A stretch of DNA of 64,000 bases from Acanthosepion pharaonis. Lineage: Eukaryota; Mollusca; Cephalopoda; Sepiida; Sepiidae. The stretch is taken from assembly GCA_903632075.3 (NCBI GenBank), contig CAHIKZ030005577.1, positions 806,001 through 870,000 on the forward strand. The letters are read 5' to 3'. The first letter of the stretch is position 1, and each line of letters starts with the position of its first letter. Position numbers and translations under genes: made by a program. The notes under the pieces were generated by a model. The model was not told where the DNA came from and ran no database searches. It was given only the letters and a program-made list of their open reading frames with translations. This document shows, one piece after another, positions 10,990 through 21,704 of this stretch.

Positions 10990-11842
10990 GTTGCACCTGT
11001 AATGCAATGTCATCAATGAATGCTGCAACTCCTGTCAATATGGTGTCCATTGACTGGTGTTAGTTTAACCCCGAAGATAAGATGGTTAAATCTGAATAAT
11101 CCTTCATGGGGGTTGATAGTAAGATGCTCTTTGGACTTTCATCAACTTCCAGTGAAGAAAAGCATCAGAAAGATCAATTTTTGCAAAGCAAATTCCGCCA
11201 TTTAGTTTTGTGAAAAGATCCTCTGGCACCGGAAGTGAATACTGATGTGCATTCAAAGAATCATTCGAACCAGTCAAGTAATCAGCACATACTCGGACTT
11301 TTCCATTTTCCTTTAAACAACTACAACAGGAGCTGCCCACATGAAGTAATTAACATTCTTTATTACACCTTCTTGCTGAAGATGTTTCACTTCTTTTTCA
11401 ACCACATGCAGAGCAGCATAGGGTACTGGCATTTTTTTGGTCTAAAAATTGGCTTAGAATTTGGTTTTAATTTGAGAATAGCTATAAATTTTGTACAGCA
11501 CCCAAGACCTTCTTGAAAAACATCACTATACTTATTTAAGTCTGTCTGTGAAATGATTTCAATATCAGAAACTGATGTGAGGTTAAATGTATTGAACACA
11601 GACTTGAGAGGAAATTCAAAAAAAATTCCTATCCAGTCAAGACCAATTAAACTCAATTTTGAATTATCTGTGAGATGAAACACAGCAAATATTCTATTTT
11701 GAAAGGAAACACTGCAAGTTAACTTACCAGTTAAATGAATTGTACTTCTAGACACACTCATTGCTATATGATTAGTTTTAGACACAATTGGTTTTTCAAT
11801 TTGTTCCCAGGTTGAATGCAATATTAACATTATGTCTGACAC
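10990..11842 (-). pseudogene. Protease-RT region of the Gypsy-type element
   Basis: Minus-strand pieces run from a protease-like segment with LSLIGLDWIG (11387-11842), through VFQEGLGCCTKF, to the RT fingers and palm: GKVRVCADY, then LNGGICFAKIDLSDAF (11104-11340; the IDLSDA aspartate is the first catalytic one), then AFIDDIAL (near 11004-11024), which corresponds to the YxDD catalytic box. The two aspartates survive but stops and shifts separate the pieces. Confidence 0.75.
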
Positions 11843-12581
11843 TGAAAGAAACTGGTTTGTTGTTTACAGAAACAATATATTTTCTGTGGGATTTATAATC
11901 CACTTTGAATGTCACAAACATTATTTTGGAACAAAGGTTTTTTTTTTGGTTTTTTTTTTTCAGGTTGAATATTTGTGTGAATTTGTATTGCAAAATTTTT
12001 CATTAGACCTTTCCACTGACAAATATTGTATTTATGTTTCTGGGAACAAAAGTGTGCATAGTGCCAGTGACCACAATGCCAACATTTTGAGGAAGATTTC
12101 TTTTCATTACAAGGCTGTTTTCACACATGGATGTTACTGCTGATTGATAAATTGTTTTTTTAAATAAGCATAGTGTCACTTTTGATGCTTAATAAATTAT
12201 TGCATTCAGTGGTGGGGCTTTTAACAATGTCGTTGTCCTGTTCCAGTTTTAAAAGTTGGGTGCAAACATCCACATGAGTAGATTTTAATCCTGCGATAAA
12301 AATCAAACACTCAAACTGTTCCTCTGTGAGGAAATTTAATTTTTCACATTATCTATAGTTGTGACCAGCAAATGTCACATAATCATCAGCTTTAAACAAT
12401 TGAATTAAATATTAAATAAAAATTGTTGTTCACCAAATGCTTCACTGAATTTTTCAACTGATTCACTGAAGGTGAAAATCCTTTGTCTGCTTTGGTAAAA
12501 TATAATTTGTATAATGGTCCTTAGAGTCCAGTTTACAAATTAGGACAGGGATTTTCCATCTTTTCATCTTTGTGAGAAAAG

Positions 12582-12806
12582 TCATTGTGAAAGGTATCCA
12601 TCCAACGTTATGAATGTTTTCCCACCTGCTAGGACATAGTGGAATTCTGTTACATTGTTGGCTAAGATATCTTCTGAATTGATATTTTGATCTGTTACAG
12701 TCACTGCTGTCAATAATTGTTTCTGTGACTTCTGAAACTGTTCTTGCTTTTGGTGTAAAATCTTAAGCATCTCCAGGGAAACTGCCATATTGATTTTGAA
12801 ATTCAA
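12582..12806 (-). pseudogene. Gag N-terminal region of the Gypsy-type element
   Basis: The 74-residue open frame begins near the LTR and contains MAVSLEMLKILHQKQEQFQKSQKQ split by a helical, Gln-rich stretch, then a NNVTEFHY segment. Position just inside the 5' LTR and composition fit a gag start. The 11843-12581 interval holds the rest of gag and the zinc-knuckle region in decayed form with no clear open frame. Confidence 0.5.
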
Positions 12807-12862
12807 GTCCTCATTGCTAAAAATTTGTTATATCCAAGGTTGTTGGGATGAACGAAAATTAA

Positions 12863-13080
12863 TGAAAATAAGACAAGTGTATTTTAACACATAATTAAAT
12901 AACTTTATTCATTCATTGTCTGAGAACAGTGGGGATTTTATGAATTGAAACAATGAATTCCATGTGCATGTCAGTTGGTCATCATGTTCTACTCAGAAGT
13001 GGCACTTTTGACAGACAAAGAAAGTAACTCAATTGTACTTTGGGTTATCATCCTTTTTAGGGGAATGTATTTACCTCCCA
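12863..13080 (-). repeat. 5' LTR of the Gypsy-type element
   Basis: Begins TGAAAATAAGACAAG on the plus strand and aligns with 8439-8653 throughout. The outer end is near 13080 (TTACCTCCCACTAA). A Penelope-like relic follows within about 50 bases, so the outer boundary is blurred. Confidence 0.75.
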
Positions 13081-13124
13081 CTAAAATAAAGTCAACAAAA
13101 AATTTGTCACAACTATGACTAAAA

Positions 13125-13481
13125 CAATAAAAGTATACAAATCAAAATAACAAGCTGAAACTTGTAGGAATTTATTCTATTACCTGTAATAATTGCCACA
13201 AGGAATACATCAGAGAAACAAGGAATTTAAATAAAAGATTATATGAACACAAAAGGGATCCTTTACAAAACAACACATTAAATGCATTAGTTGCTCACTG
13301 TAGCAAGAATGACGTCAATTTTGATTTTAAAAAAAAAAAAGGTATTGTAATTAAAAGAGAAAATGATTTACTCAGACAAAAATGTTTAGAAAGTGCTTTA
13401 ATCATGAGGTCATCCACAGTAAATTTGAATCCAGTTTCTTACAGCATTTCACTATTTTTGCCAGATCTTCTCTTATCATGA
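13125..13481 (+). pseudogene. Penelope-like element GIY-YIG endonuclease relic
   Basis: An open frame without a good start reads KLVGIYSITCNNCHKEYIR, then a basic helix with NKRLYEHKRD and a later LVAHCSKND, ending at TGA 13479-13481. GIYSI, two closely spaced cysteines, EYI, R and EH are the ordered features of the GIY-YIG domain that ends Penelope-like retroelement proteins. The YIG glycine has become arginine (YIRET), which should impair catalysis. Only the C-terminal domain is left; the RT part is absent. Confidence 0.75.
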
Positions 13482-13542
13482 TGTGGGATATTTAATAACA
13501 TAAGTGACGGAACATAAGTAAAAAGAATCCAAATGAAATCAG

Positions 13543-13580
<38 letters not shown>
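13543..13580. repeat. (TA)n microsatellite
   Basis: TA repeat just left of a long inverted repeat; a matching TA tract lies at its other end (13911-13939). Confidence 0.95.
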
Positions 13581-13582
<2 letters not shown>

Positions 13583-13600
13583 TATGTGGTGCAGTTTAAT

Positions 13601-13911
13601 TTATATTACAATGAATCATTCATACAAAAAGTAAATTAGTAAAGTTAATGAGATAAAATGGTGAATTGCATTATATTTTTTTGTCTCACCTGAATTTTGC
13701 CAAAAAGAAAATAGTTTCCATGCCTGATGATGACTGAAGGACATGTCAAAACTACTTGCACATTTAAGGAAGACCTAATACAGTTTATAATTTTAAAAAA
13801 CAAGGATCATAACATTCATCAAGTGGTTAGTAGGTTAATGCATTTTTAAAAATTTGCCATTTTATCTCATTAACTTTACTCATTTACTTTTTGTATGAAT
13901 GATTCATTGTA

Positions 13912-13917
<6 letters not shown>
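13601..13917. repeat. Inverted repeat with 61-bp arms, Penelope-associated
   Basis: Arms 13601-13661 and 13857-13917 are reverse complements with about two or three differences. They enclose 195 bp that includes CTGATGA (13724-13730) followed 16 bases later by CAAAAC (13747-13752). That spacing resembles a decayed hammerhead ribozyme core, a motif known at the ends of Penelope-like elements. The core G before AAAC is changed, so self-cleavage is not expected. The whole unit sits between two TA tracts. Confidence 0.7.

Positions 13918-13939
<22 letters not shown>
13911..13939. repeat. (TA)n microsatellite
   Basis: TA tract at the right edge of the inverted repeat. Confidence 0.9.
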
Positions 13940-13943
<4 letters not shown>

Positions 13944-13944
13944 T

Positions 13945-13995
13945 CATGTTTATCAATCTAACATGTTTTACTTTTGTTAAAGCTTCATTAGAGAA
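13945..13995 (-). mobile_element. Penelope-like terminal fragment
   Basis: The minus strand reads ATGAAGCTTTAACAAAAG, then TAAAACATGTTAGATTGATAAAC in two parts. This closely matches 51479-51521 on the plus strand, where the core is GATGAAGCTTTAATAAAAGCGAAAC. The element name is inferred. Confidence 0.45.
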
Positions 13996-13999
13996 TGGG

Positions 14000-15190
14000 A
14001 TGTGGAGGAAAAGAAGGAAATTCTGGTATTTTTTATTTTTGTGTTGTTTGATTTTCATTGGGCAATCTCATCTCATTTCATGTTCATTCAACTTGTTAAA
14101 CCAATGTAAGTATAATCTATGGCTTTCCGAATTCAAAGAGAGACAGTACATACATTTGAATTTTCAATAAATTAACAGATTCCAAGCCTAACTGAAAAAC
14201 TATAAATATTGCTTTATGTATGTAAGTGCATAACAATTCTAAGACAAACATGGACCTTCGTGCCCGCAATAAAAAATATAGTTTCAAAAGGACACTTTTT
14301 CCTATTAAACTGTTTTTTTTTTAACTACCTTCACTCTTTGGCAATGTTTGTTTTAAAAAGTGAGGATTAGAATTGGAATAAAACCTAAATGTATGATGAA
14401 ATTTTTCTCTTGAGAGTTTACAACGAAAATATTAAACATTATTTAATTATTAGACTATTTACAAGAATAATTTTATATTCATAACATTCTAAAAATTAAT
14501 ACAATTAGAACTAATGCCATGCAATGCAATATATGTTTATATTTGGCAGAAATTTGTATACTGCCTACATATGAACTGTGCAAATAAAAAAAATTCAAGA
14601 TTTTGTAGTAATCTTCAAAAGGTTCAATAAAAAAACTGTATGATGATTTGGAATACCCTAAAATTAATAACTTTTTAAAATTTATTTTTTATTCATGGCA
14701 CATTAGTGTGGGTTATTTATTTACTTTTTGATTTGTATTTTTTTGCATGTTATTTGCCAAAATTAATGTTTCTTTGTAAAATATAAATGATAAAGCATAA
14801 AATCTCACTGAATTGCAACATTCCCTGATAACTCTGCTGACACATATTTCTCTGTATTGTCATTAAAAGGTACACAAATGAATAAGCTACAAGGAATCTC
14901 TATTTAGTGTTAATTCCTTTGAAAGTAAACAACTTTTATCAGTGAATATTCTTCATCTGTTGCAGACAATTGTTTTTAATTACAAAAAGTGTTAGACATC
15001 TTAATGAATCATTATATGTGATAGGCGATGAGGAGCTCTTTAGCAGACATAGTATAGAAATAAATATGATACGGAAACCACTAATAAAGAAAGACTTGAC
15101 AGAAGGTGTTCAACAGCAGCAGCTGTAACAAAAAGAACCTTCAGTGTGCAGTCAAATGTGACAAGTAGCACTCATCAGCAGGTAGGTTAG
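14000..15190. other. AT-rich non-coding stretch
   Basis: No gene or clear repeat boundary was seen. A short segment near 14825 (CATTCCCTGATAA) is similar in reverse orientation to 52972, pointing to a dispersed old repeat. Confidence 0.4.
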
Positions 15191-15194
15191 GTTT

Positions 15195-15520
15195 AAGGCT
15201 CCAAGTTCTGTGGGCCAATAACCTAGTAATTAGTTCATGCATTTGCTGACATAGTAATCCTGAGTTCAATCCTTGGGCTGGTTAGTGTGGCTGAGTAGTA
15301 CTATATAAGAACTAGATGAGATATCTTAAGACATGACTGATGGAATGAGAACAATCTACCCCTGTAGATTAATTAAAGGGTTCAGTTTGAAATTCCCTGT
15401 GGGTTACCAGGATTGACATACACCTAATAAAGGCCAAAGGACACAATGGTTAAAACATTGGGATAACAACAATGATGAGGACAATAGTCCACATGTAAAT
15501 AAAGATAACTTCTCATCCCT
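15195..15520 (+). mobile_element. tRNA-derived SINE
   Basis: A tRNA-like head (AACCTAGTAATTAGTTCATG as box A-like, GAGTTCAATCCTTGG as box B-like) is followed by GTGGCTGAGTAGTACTA and a body ending TAACTTCTCATCCC. The body matches 31455-31690, another copy of the same family. The head is too diverged to be a tRNA gene. Confidence 0.65.
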
Positions 15521-15984
15521 AAAAATTTATACAAAAACAATTTCATATGTACTGATACCATGATGTGTAAATTAACCAAGACAATGTTTTTGCACCAATT
15601 TCAAATGATGGACTGTCTAGATGGAAGTGTTTGCCTGAAATGTGTCCAGTAAAGCCATCAAAGAATAGTAACAGAATTTGTTCTGCTTGTTCTACCAAAT
15701 TCTCAATGACACTGGACAATGATTCTACGGAAAGGCTTACTGGCCTACTACCAAACATATGACATATTATGTTGTGATAACAAACCTCAAAAGTTTCTCT
15801 ATAGACTTACTGGCCAAACATGACATTGCCATAATAATCTTGCAGAGTTTGTCTGTAAAATTATGCTTCCTGAATGTTAATACCTTGAAAATAAATATAC
15901 TTTTCCTTAAAAAAAAATGGAGTACTTATGAATGTTTTAATGGTTTTTAAATCCAATAAATATTTCAATCTATATATTCTAAAG

Positions 15985-16441
15985 CAGCACTTCTCAACCA
16001 TTTTATCATTGTTCCAGTCTTGAAACAGTTTTCATGTCTAAGGGAACCCCTGCATAAATATTATTATATACTATTGTTACTATCTATTAATTTTATAATT
16101 TTATATAAAGTTCATGTGCAAAACATAATATATGAACACTCGTCCTGTACTTGAGGGTGTCACTTAATGATAAATGAATTCACCACCTAGTGAAGACAGT
16201 TACACATTGATGCCATATAGACATTGCTAAATATATTGCCTACAACTATTATAATTTTAAATAATGTAAGATGTTGAAGCTTTTATTCTAATAACCATGG
16301 ATTTTCCAACAATAGGCTGTGTATAATAAAATTAAAAATATAAAATTAAACAGAAATTACTCAAAAATGCATTAGCCTATTTATCACTGTATCTCGTAGA
16401 ACCTCTAGAGACCTCTTGCACAACCTGATTTAAAAACACTG
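15985..16441. mobile_element. hAT-type MITE relic
   Basis: Begins CAGCACTTCTCAACC and ends ATTTAAAAACACTG, the CTTCTCAACC terminus seen in hAT (Charlie-like) elements. Flanks TTCTAAAG and CCCTAAAC would be a degraded 8-bp target duplication. No coding capacity. Both termini are worn, so it is older than the element at 4750. Confidence 0.6.
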
Positions 16442-16668
16442 CCCTAAACAGAGGTGTAAATATGTTTACGCAAAAATATCTGTTCATTATTACTTCAAAA
16501 TCCTGATACATATGCATAGCAAATTTAGTATGCATTACTATATAGATTTTTAAATTGAAGCTCAGGAACTATATTCACTCACTCACAATGCTTTTCAATA
16601 GTTTATGCTTGCATGTGCTTTTTCAGATTCTAACAAGCTAAAACAGCTGAACAGTATTTTACATAAAA

Positions 16669-17622
16669 TTATGGTTTATTGCTAGTGTGTTTTTCCTGGT
16701 GTCTTTTCAAACTGGAACTATCTGAAAATGCTGATCCACACATTTGACAAGAAAATGGTTTCTCTCCAGTATGTATTCTCATGTGACTTTTTAAATGGGA
16801 TGTTTGAGAAAACTGTGACCCACAAACTTCACAAGAAAATTGCTTCTCCCCTGAATGTACTTTCATGTGACGTTTTAAATGGCATCTCTGAGAAAACGCT
16901 GAGGCACACATGTCACAGGAAAAAGGTTTCTCTCCTGTGTGTATACGCACATGTTTTTTTAGACTGGAATTCTCTGAAAATGCTGATCCACACACTTGAC
17001 AAGAAAATGGTTTCTCTCCTGTATGTATTCTCATGTGTCTTTTTAAATCTGATCTCACAAGAAATGCTGATCCACATACTGTGCAAGAATATGGTTTTTC
17101 TCCCCTGTGTCTCTTCATGTGCTCTTTCAAATTCGAACTTCGTGAAAATGCTGACTGACACACTTCACAACAATATGGTTTTTCTCCTGTATGTATTAGC
17201 ATGTGATTTTTCAGCTTGGAACTATCTGAAAAGGCTGATCTACACACTTGACAAGAAAATGGTTTCTCTCCTGTGTGTATTCTCATGTGGCGTTTTAAAT
17301 GGGGCATTTGAGAAAATGCTGATCCACAAACTTGACAAGAAAATGGTTTCTCTCCAGTGTGAATTCTCATATGTTTTTTTAAACTGGAATTCTCTGAAAA
17401 TGCTGCTCCACATATTTGACATGAATATGGTTTTTCTCCTGTATGGATTTTCATATGCCTTTTTATATCTGATCTAACAGTAAATGCTGATCTACATACT
17501 GTGCAAGAATATGGTTTCTCACCCCTATGTCTCCGTATGTGTACTTTTAAATCTGACTTCCAGGAAAAGGATGACCCACAAAATTGACAAGAAAAGGGTT
17601 TATCTCTTGTCTGTGTTTCCAT
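16669..17622 (-). CDS. Poly-C2H2 zinc-finger protein, 11 fingers
   Basis: The 317-residue protein consists almost wholly of 11 C2H2 fingers joined by TGEKP-type linkers, each C-x2-C-x12-H-x3-H with the GSAFS core. DNA-contact positions (-1, 2, 3, 6) read WSDV, VSDR, ESSK, QPHR, DSKN, RSNE, VSDR, ESSK, QCHR, QSHS, DSSR. Fingers 1-5 resemble 6-10, suggesting an old five-finger duplication. I chose the ATG at 17622 (METQTRDKPF) because both paralogues start at the matching METQ/MQTQ position. The open frame continues upstream to 17814, but that part is a decayed finger with lost histidines. No KRAB, BTB or other effector domain is visible. It is presumably a nuclear DNA-binding regulator; target unknown. 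AATAAA lies across the last codons (AGC AAT AAA CCA TAA). Confidence 0.9.
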   Translation of the reverse strand: METQTRDKPFSCQFCGSSFSWKSDLKVHIRRHRGEKPYSCTVCRSAFTVRSDIKRHMKIHTGEKPYSCQICGAAFSENSSLKKHMRIHTGEKPFSCQVCGSAFSQMPHLKRHMRIHTGEKPFSCQVCRSAFSDSSKLKNHMLIHTGEKPYCCEVCQSAFSRSSNLKEHMKRHRGEKPYSCTVCGSAFLVRSDLKRHMRIHTGEKPFSCQVCGSAFSENSSLKKHVRIHTGEKPFSCDMCASAFSQRCHLKRHMKVHSGEKQFSCEVCGSQFSQTSHLKSHMRIHTGEKPFSCQMCGSAFSDSSSLKRHQEKHTSNKP

Positions 17623-17956
17623 TTGTGCTCTTAAACTAGAACTCTGTAGAAATATGAATCCACTCAATATGAATATTGTTTCTTTCACATATATACTTGA
17701 ATGTATCTTTTCAATTCTGAACAGTTTGAAAATGCTGATTTGCACACTTGGGACTATTATGGTTGGTATACTTTTATTGGAAAAGGGAAGAAAGCTTATG
17801 TACAGATTTTGCAAAAATATGTCTCTTTTGTGTGCTCATACGTGACAATTTTGAGATGAACTCTTTAAAAAAAGTTTGGACATCTTGCAAGAATATTTTC
17901 TCATCAATATGTGTCTTTTCAGGTTTAAAAATGGATCTTCTCACCAAACCTAATAT
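17623..17956 (-). other. 5' part of the zinc-finger exon, decayed fingers, splice acceptor
   Basis: Upstream of the chosen start, finger-like sequence persists with broken motifs (for example FLQSSSLRAQ in place of a SSLKxHM helix), and finger-like DNA continues to about 17930. At 17957-17963 the minus strand has CTTACAG followed by ATAT, the same acceptor sequence and distance class as in both paralogues. I infer that the terminal exon starts at 17956 and that upstream exons lie further right. Confidence 0.55.
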
Positions 17957-18413
17957 CTGTAAGTAAAGAAATTTTATTATTAAAGAAAACAGTAGTTTTA
18001 TGCATCATTTGCAATCAAGATAACTCTATACAGATACAATCAATTTGTTTCTACGACCTGCAACATATGACATAATTTATACTCAGTTAAAAGTAAAATT
18101 TTTAAATTCTTAAAAAAACAGATTAAGCAAAGAAGATACATATCTATCTCATGTGTGCATGTACCTTTGACAGATAAATTGCTTTTATTTTCAATACACC
18201 TAGGAATGAGGGTGAAACATTTTCCCCTCCCCAATTTATAGGTATGCTGAGATGCATAATGAGATTTCTTTCTAGCCAATAAAACAGGCCATTGTCTGGT
18301 TTCATATGACTTGGTCCTAGTCTGTCTTGTCATGAAGTCAAAATGCTACATTTGCTTATCTGAATTTGCTCTTGTGTGTAAACCCCAATTCTTAGTTTTT
18401 GCCATATTAAGTA

Positions 18414-18515
18414 TTAGGTTGGTGCAAAAATAATGACGTAATAATGTCGTTTTTTGATGATAAAAAATACATCAAAAAATGACATTATTACATCATTATT
18501 TTTGCACTAACCTAA
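18414..18515. mobile_element. 102-bp palindromic mariner MITE
   Basis: Ends are TTAGGTTGGTGCAAAAATAA and its near-perfect reverse complement, and most of the element is self-complementary around an AT-rich centre near 18463. TA flanks both sides (18412-18413, 18516-18517). The terminus is close to that of the cecropia-type mariners that gave human MADE1. It has no coding capacity. Confidence 0.9.
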
Positions 18516-18519
18516 TAGT

Positions 18520-19550
18520 TCATTGATGTGATTTATTTTTAAAGCTTACAAAGTCTACTGAAAACAAAGAAATTACATTGAGTTTCAATAGTGTTAAAAG
18601 ATACCATAGTGTGAGAATAGTTAACATGTAGTAAAAAGGGTCTCATATGACGAAGTACAGTTAGTAAAAACGAACAAACACAAAGTGATTAAACAAATGT
18701 TCAAATAATAATAGAATATTAATTTATTAACAGGTAGAATTTTGAGTGTAGGAAAAGTTGCTTACTCTAGTGTTTCCCACACTTTCTAAGGACTAATGAG
18801 TACATGGTCAAAACAAAGACTCACCAAAAATGTAACTATATCAAAAAGGGAATGACCAATGGAAAAAATGAAACAATAAAAAGAGCTGTACTATGGTAAC
18901 CAAACAGAAAAATTATTCTGGTTACATATTTAATTAACACAAGATGTTTTTCTATTGATGACTTGCAAAATTCTTACTAAATTAAAATATAAGGAGATGG
19001 CTGCTGTAATAGCCAAAAATTTTTGTGTTCAAATTTAAAATATTCAAGTAGCAAGCCTTCCAAAGGATGATGTCTTTTTTTATCATACTTTGAGATGTTA
19101 CTATAGTCAAGGGAAAACAGTGGGTGTTATTCATTTTTTAGTTTTAAATCTTTTAAATTTGGTATAATACTGTTTGAGCAAACAAGACTCTGAAGTCATA
19201 TTTCTCAGTAGGTCTATTAAAAGCTTAAAAGGATAAAACTAGGAAAAGGAAATAGATACAAACTTGAGACTAGTTTAGTCTGAATAACATAATAAGTAAG
19301 AGAAAAATAGGAGAAGGTGAAAGAAAAAAGAAATATGATGAAGCTGAAAGGTGAACATAACTGAGGGTTTATATAGGAAAAGGAGAAAGTATGTAGTTTG
19401 TTGGCAGGAATTATGGTCAAAGTTTGTGAGGAAAATTAACACATAGCACAGCTAACAAAATAAATGTATACAAAGTGATTACATTGAGCAAATGTTCCTA
19501 CAATAATATGAATTTAGAAATTTTGTTTTCATTTCACCCCATGCAAGGGT
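18520..19550. other. AT-rich non-coding stretch
   Basis: No gene is supported. A segment near 18850-18910 (AACAATAAAAA-, CTATGGTAAC-) resembles 20490-20530, so both are probably copies of one old repeat. Confidence 0.4.
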
Positions 19551-19554
19551 TTAC

Positions 19555-20300
19555 TGAGTGTAAGAGAATATGAGAAAAATATACTAGTAAGGAGAGAGAG
19601 AGAGAGAGCAATAAAATGACAAGAATTAAGACAGAAGATAACAATTGACATTACATTTGACTTTTTGAAATCAAAGTTGAGAGAAAAACAAGAAGCTAGA
19701 AGAGAATTCTACAAGTAAGAAGAAACTGTCAGCCTAGAACTTATGGTTACATCTGGTCATTTCAACTATAAAATGATGAGACTTTGCTGCCACTCTAGGA
19801 CAGACTTAAATTTATAAAGTCTAGGTACCATAGAGGAAAGTTCATTAGAACAATTACCATGAAAGTATTTATAGAAAAAACAAAGGGAAACTACATTATG
19901 GCAGTGGGAAAATGACTGAAGCTGAGATGCTAGGTCAGGACCAAAAACATTGCAGACTATTCTTTGGATTTTATCAAATATCTCTAAATATATATTAGGA
20001 GCACCAGACCAATTGTGGTAGTAATATTCAAAGCAAGGATGCATGGTAGACTTATAAATATGTAAGATGGATTTTGGCAAGAAAAATTGTCTAGCTCAAC
20101 ACAGTGAACCAACTTTCCTAGCTACAGACATAGCAGTTGATTCATTATGCTCTTTCCATTTCATGTCAGTGGACAACATTAGTCAGAGAAGATGCAATGA
20201 ATCACTCTCTTGGAGGTTAGCATCAGCCATGCCAATGGTTGATAATAAAATGTTTTTTCAGATGATTCAAAGAGAGCAGCTTCATTTTGATAAACGATTG
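19555..20300 (-). pseudogene. Non-LTR retrotransposon C-terminal relic
   Basis: Minus-strand frame 19766-20080 reads EYYYHNWSGAP, then KIQRIVCNVFGPDLASQL, then HNVVSLCFFYKYFHGNC and SSMVPRLYKF, a LINE ORF2 tail. Sequence to 20300 is the upstream continuation in broken frames (FLARKLVHC-like and NESIASS-like pieces). Copies of the same element are at 5776-6190 and 30165-31440. A (GA) tract lies at 19592-19610 in the 3' part. Confidence 0.75.
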
Positions 20301-20702
20301 TCGAGAGTGTAACATTTAGTGTAAAAAAGATAAGAAATAAAACTAGTAATGCTATCGTTTGGGGATATCATTTGGAAGATAGAAAAAAAAAATGGGAACT
20401 TTATGCCTTAAGTTTGTCACTCTAGTATTTTTTAAACTCTAAAAAGAAAGTGATTCAAAAATGTACCTAACACAAATGGGAGTGAACAAGAGTAAATAAA
20501 ACAATAAAAATGCTGGACTATGGTAACACAACTTGTTAGTAAAGCAATAGTCTGCCATAAACAATTGTGAAGACATAATGAGCATGGAGATTTTGAAACA
20601 CAAGATATAGTATAATATTGGAAGCCTTTGGTTTTGTAATTCATGAACAACTGATTATACACAAGCTATCAGTCAAATGGGTGATAAAATGTCTTTGAGG
20701 CA

Positions 20703-20960
20703 CCTCGAGGTGGTGTAATGGTTAGCAAGCTTATCTCACTAGAACAATTACAGCTGAGTAGTGAGTTTGATCCTCACTGGGTGCCCCTTACTTTCGGCCT
20801 TGTGCCATATCCAAGCTGTGCATGGAAAATCACTATTGGGTCATAATATCTTTGTTTGCAATACCTAGTACCAGGAGTTAATGACACTATAGAATAGACC
20901 CCTCTCAAACAGGCCATATGGTTAACCAGATTCACAACACCAATCAAACACTATTACTGA
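20703..20960 (+). mobile_element. tRNA-derived SINE
   Basis: Box A-like GGTGTAATGGTTAGCAAGC and box B-like GAGTTTGATCCTCAC sit at tRNA-like spacing and are followed by GGGTGCCCCTTACTTTCGGC and a body to about 20960. Minus-strand copies occur at 63185-63290 and 63395-63475. The promoter boxes are well kept, so this is one of the younger-looking SINEs here. Confidence 0.8.
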
Positions 20961-21179
20961 TTCATGGAACTGTAGCTACTATTATATTATAGTTCTACTT
21001 TTTTTTCTGTTCCCATATATTAGCTACTAAAAATCCCTGTGAAAATTTCATGGTTTTCCTATTTTAATTTTCTGATGAATCTTAATTCTTGAATAAGCTT
21101 GTGGTGACAATAAAATATGTGTAGAAATTCCCCTATTGCATCATTAAATATTTGACTGATTCAGTCATTCATTCATTTT

Positions 21180-21425
21180 TTACAGCTTATCAACCCTTTG
21201 CAGGTTATTTAAAACCAAATATTTTTAGATAGTACAAATCTTTTTAGATAATAATGATTTACTGATACAAATCCTACTAATTAACTCTATAGTGAGAGAA
21301 AAGAGTTAGATTCATACCTTTCCCAAATTTATTTGCGTGTAAGTCAATATAACAAACCTGACTGGAATTGGAACTCAGCCCTCCAATTTCTGAATGACAC
21401 TGATTATATTCTGAAAGCAGTCAAG
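21180..21425 (-). mobile_element. SINE, 5'-truncated copy of the 5S-tRNA family
   Basis: The tail (AGCTTATCAACCCTTTGCAGG, near 21183) and body match 21705-21900. The tRNA-like part is present (box B-like reverse complement of GGAACTCAGCCC) but the 5S-like head is absent. It lies in the same orientation as the full copy about 300 bp to the right. Confidence 0.65.
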
Positions 21426-21704
21426 AATAACTTTTGTTATTAGAAGTGTATGATATGTAATAATAAAACAACTACTTTATTTATGTAACATCTGTTAATC
21501 ATTTGCACAAAAATTGAATGAAACAGTTAATCTTCCTCAAATAAAGTTGAAATGTATATTTTATTTCTGAAAGATTTTTAATAAAGAGAAATATGTTGTT
21601 GACAGATTTGTCAATATTGCTAATTTTAGCAATTTAAAACATCATTCCGATCAATTTAAATTCAGTTCACAGTACAGCAAAGTATTTTGATTAACTGATT
21701 TTTT

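Larger units (their letters stand above)
8439..13080 (-). mobile_element. Gypsy-type LTR retrotransposon, degenerate
   Basis: The element reads right to left: LTR (12863 to about 13080), gag start, protease-RT, RNase H, integrase, LTR (8439 to about 8650). The order is that of Ty3/Gypsy elements, and the sequences resemble the group with a KxxxxKxIDLSDAYLQ-type RT. Every coding part carries stops or shifts and the two LTRs differ at many positions, so it is old and dead. Target-site duplications were not recognised. Internal non-coding sequence (8660-9130) lies between integrase and the 3' LTR. Confidence 0.8.

Noticed and set aside
16913..17161. Minus-strand second-frame peptides rich in RRETIFL within the zinc-finger genes
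   Set aside because: Out-of-frame translations of the TGEKPF linkers.
16728..17477. Long plus-strand frame of 249 residues opposite zinc-finger gene 1
   Set aside because: It is the antisense shadow of the finger array (repeating HTxDKKMVSL units every 28 residues); the same shadows appear opposite genes 2 and 3.
17623..17814. N-terminal extension of 64 residues on zinc-finger gene 1
   Set aside because: It is open by chance: the sequence is decayed finger DNA, and the paralogues start at the equivalent of 17622.
20703..20780. A tRNA gene
   Set aside because: Box A and box B are present but the acceptor and anticodon stems do not form and a SINE body follows.
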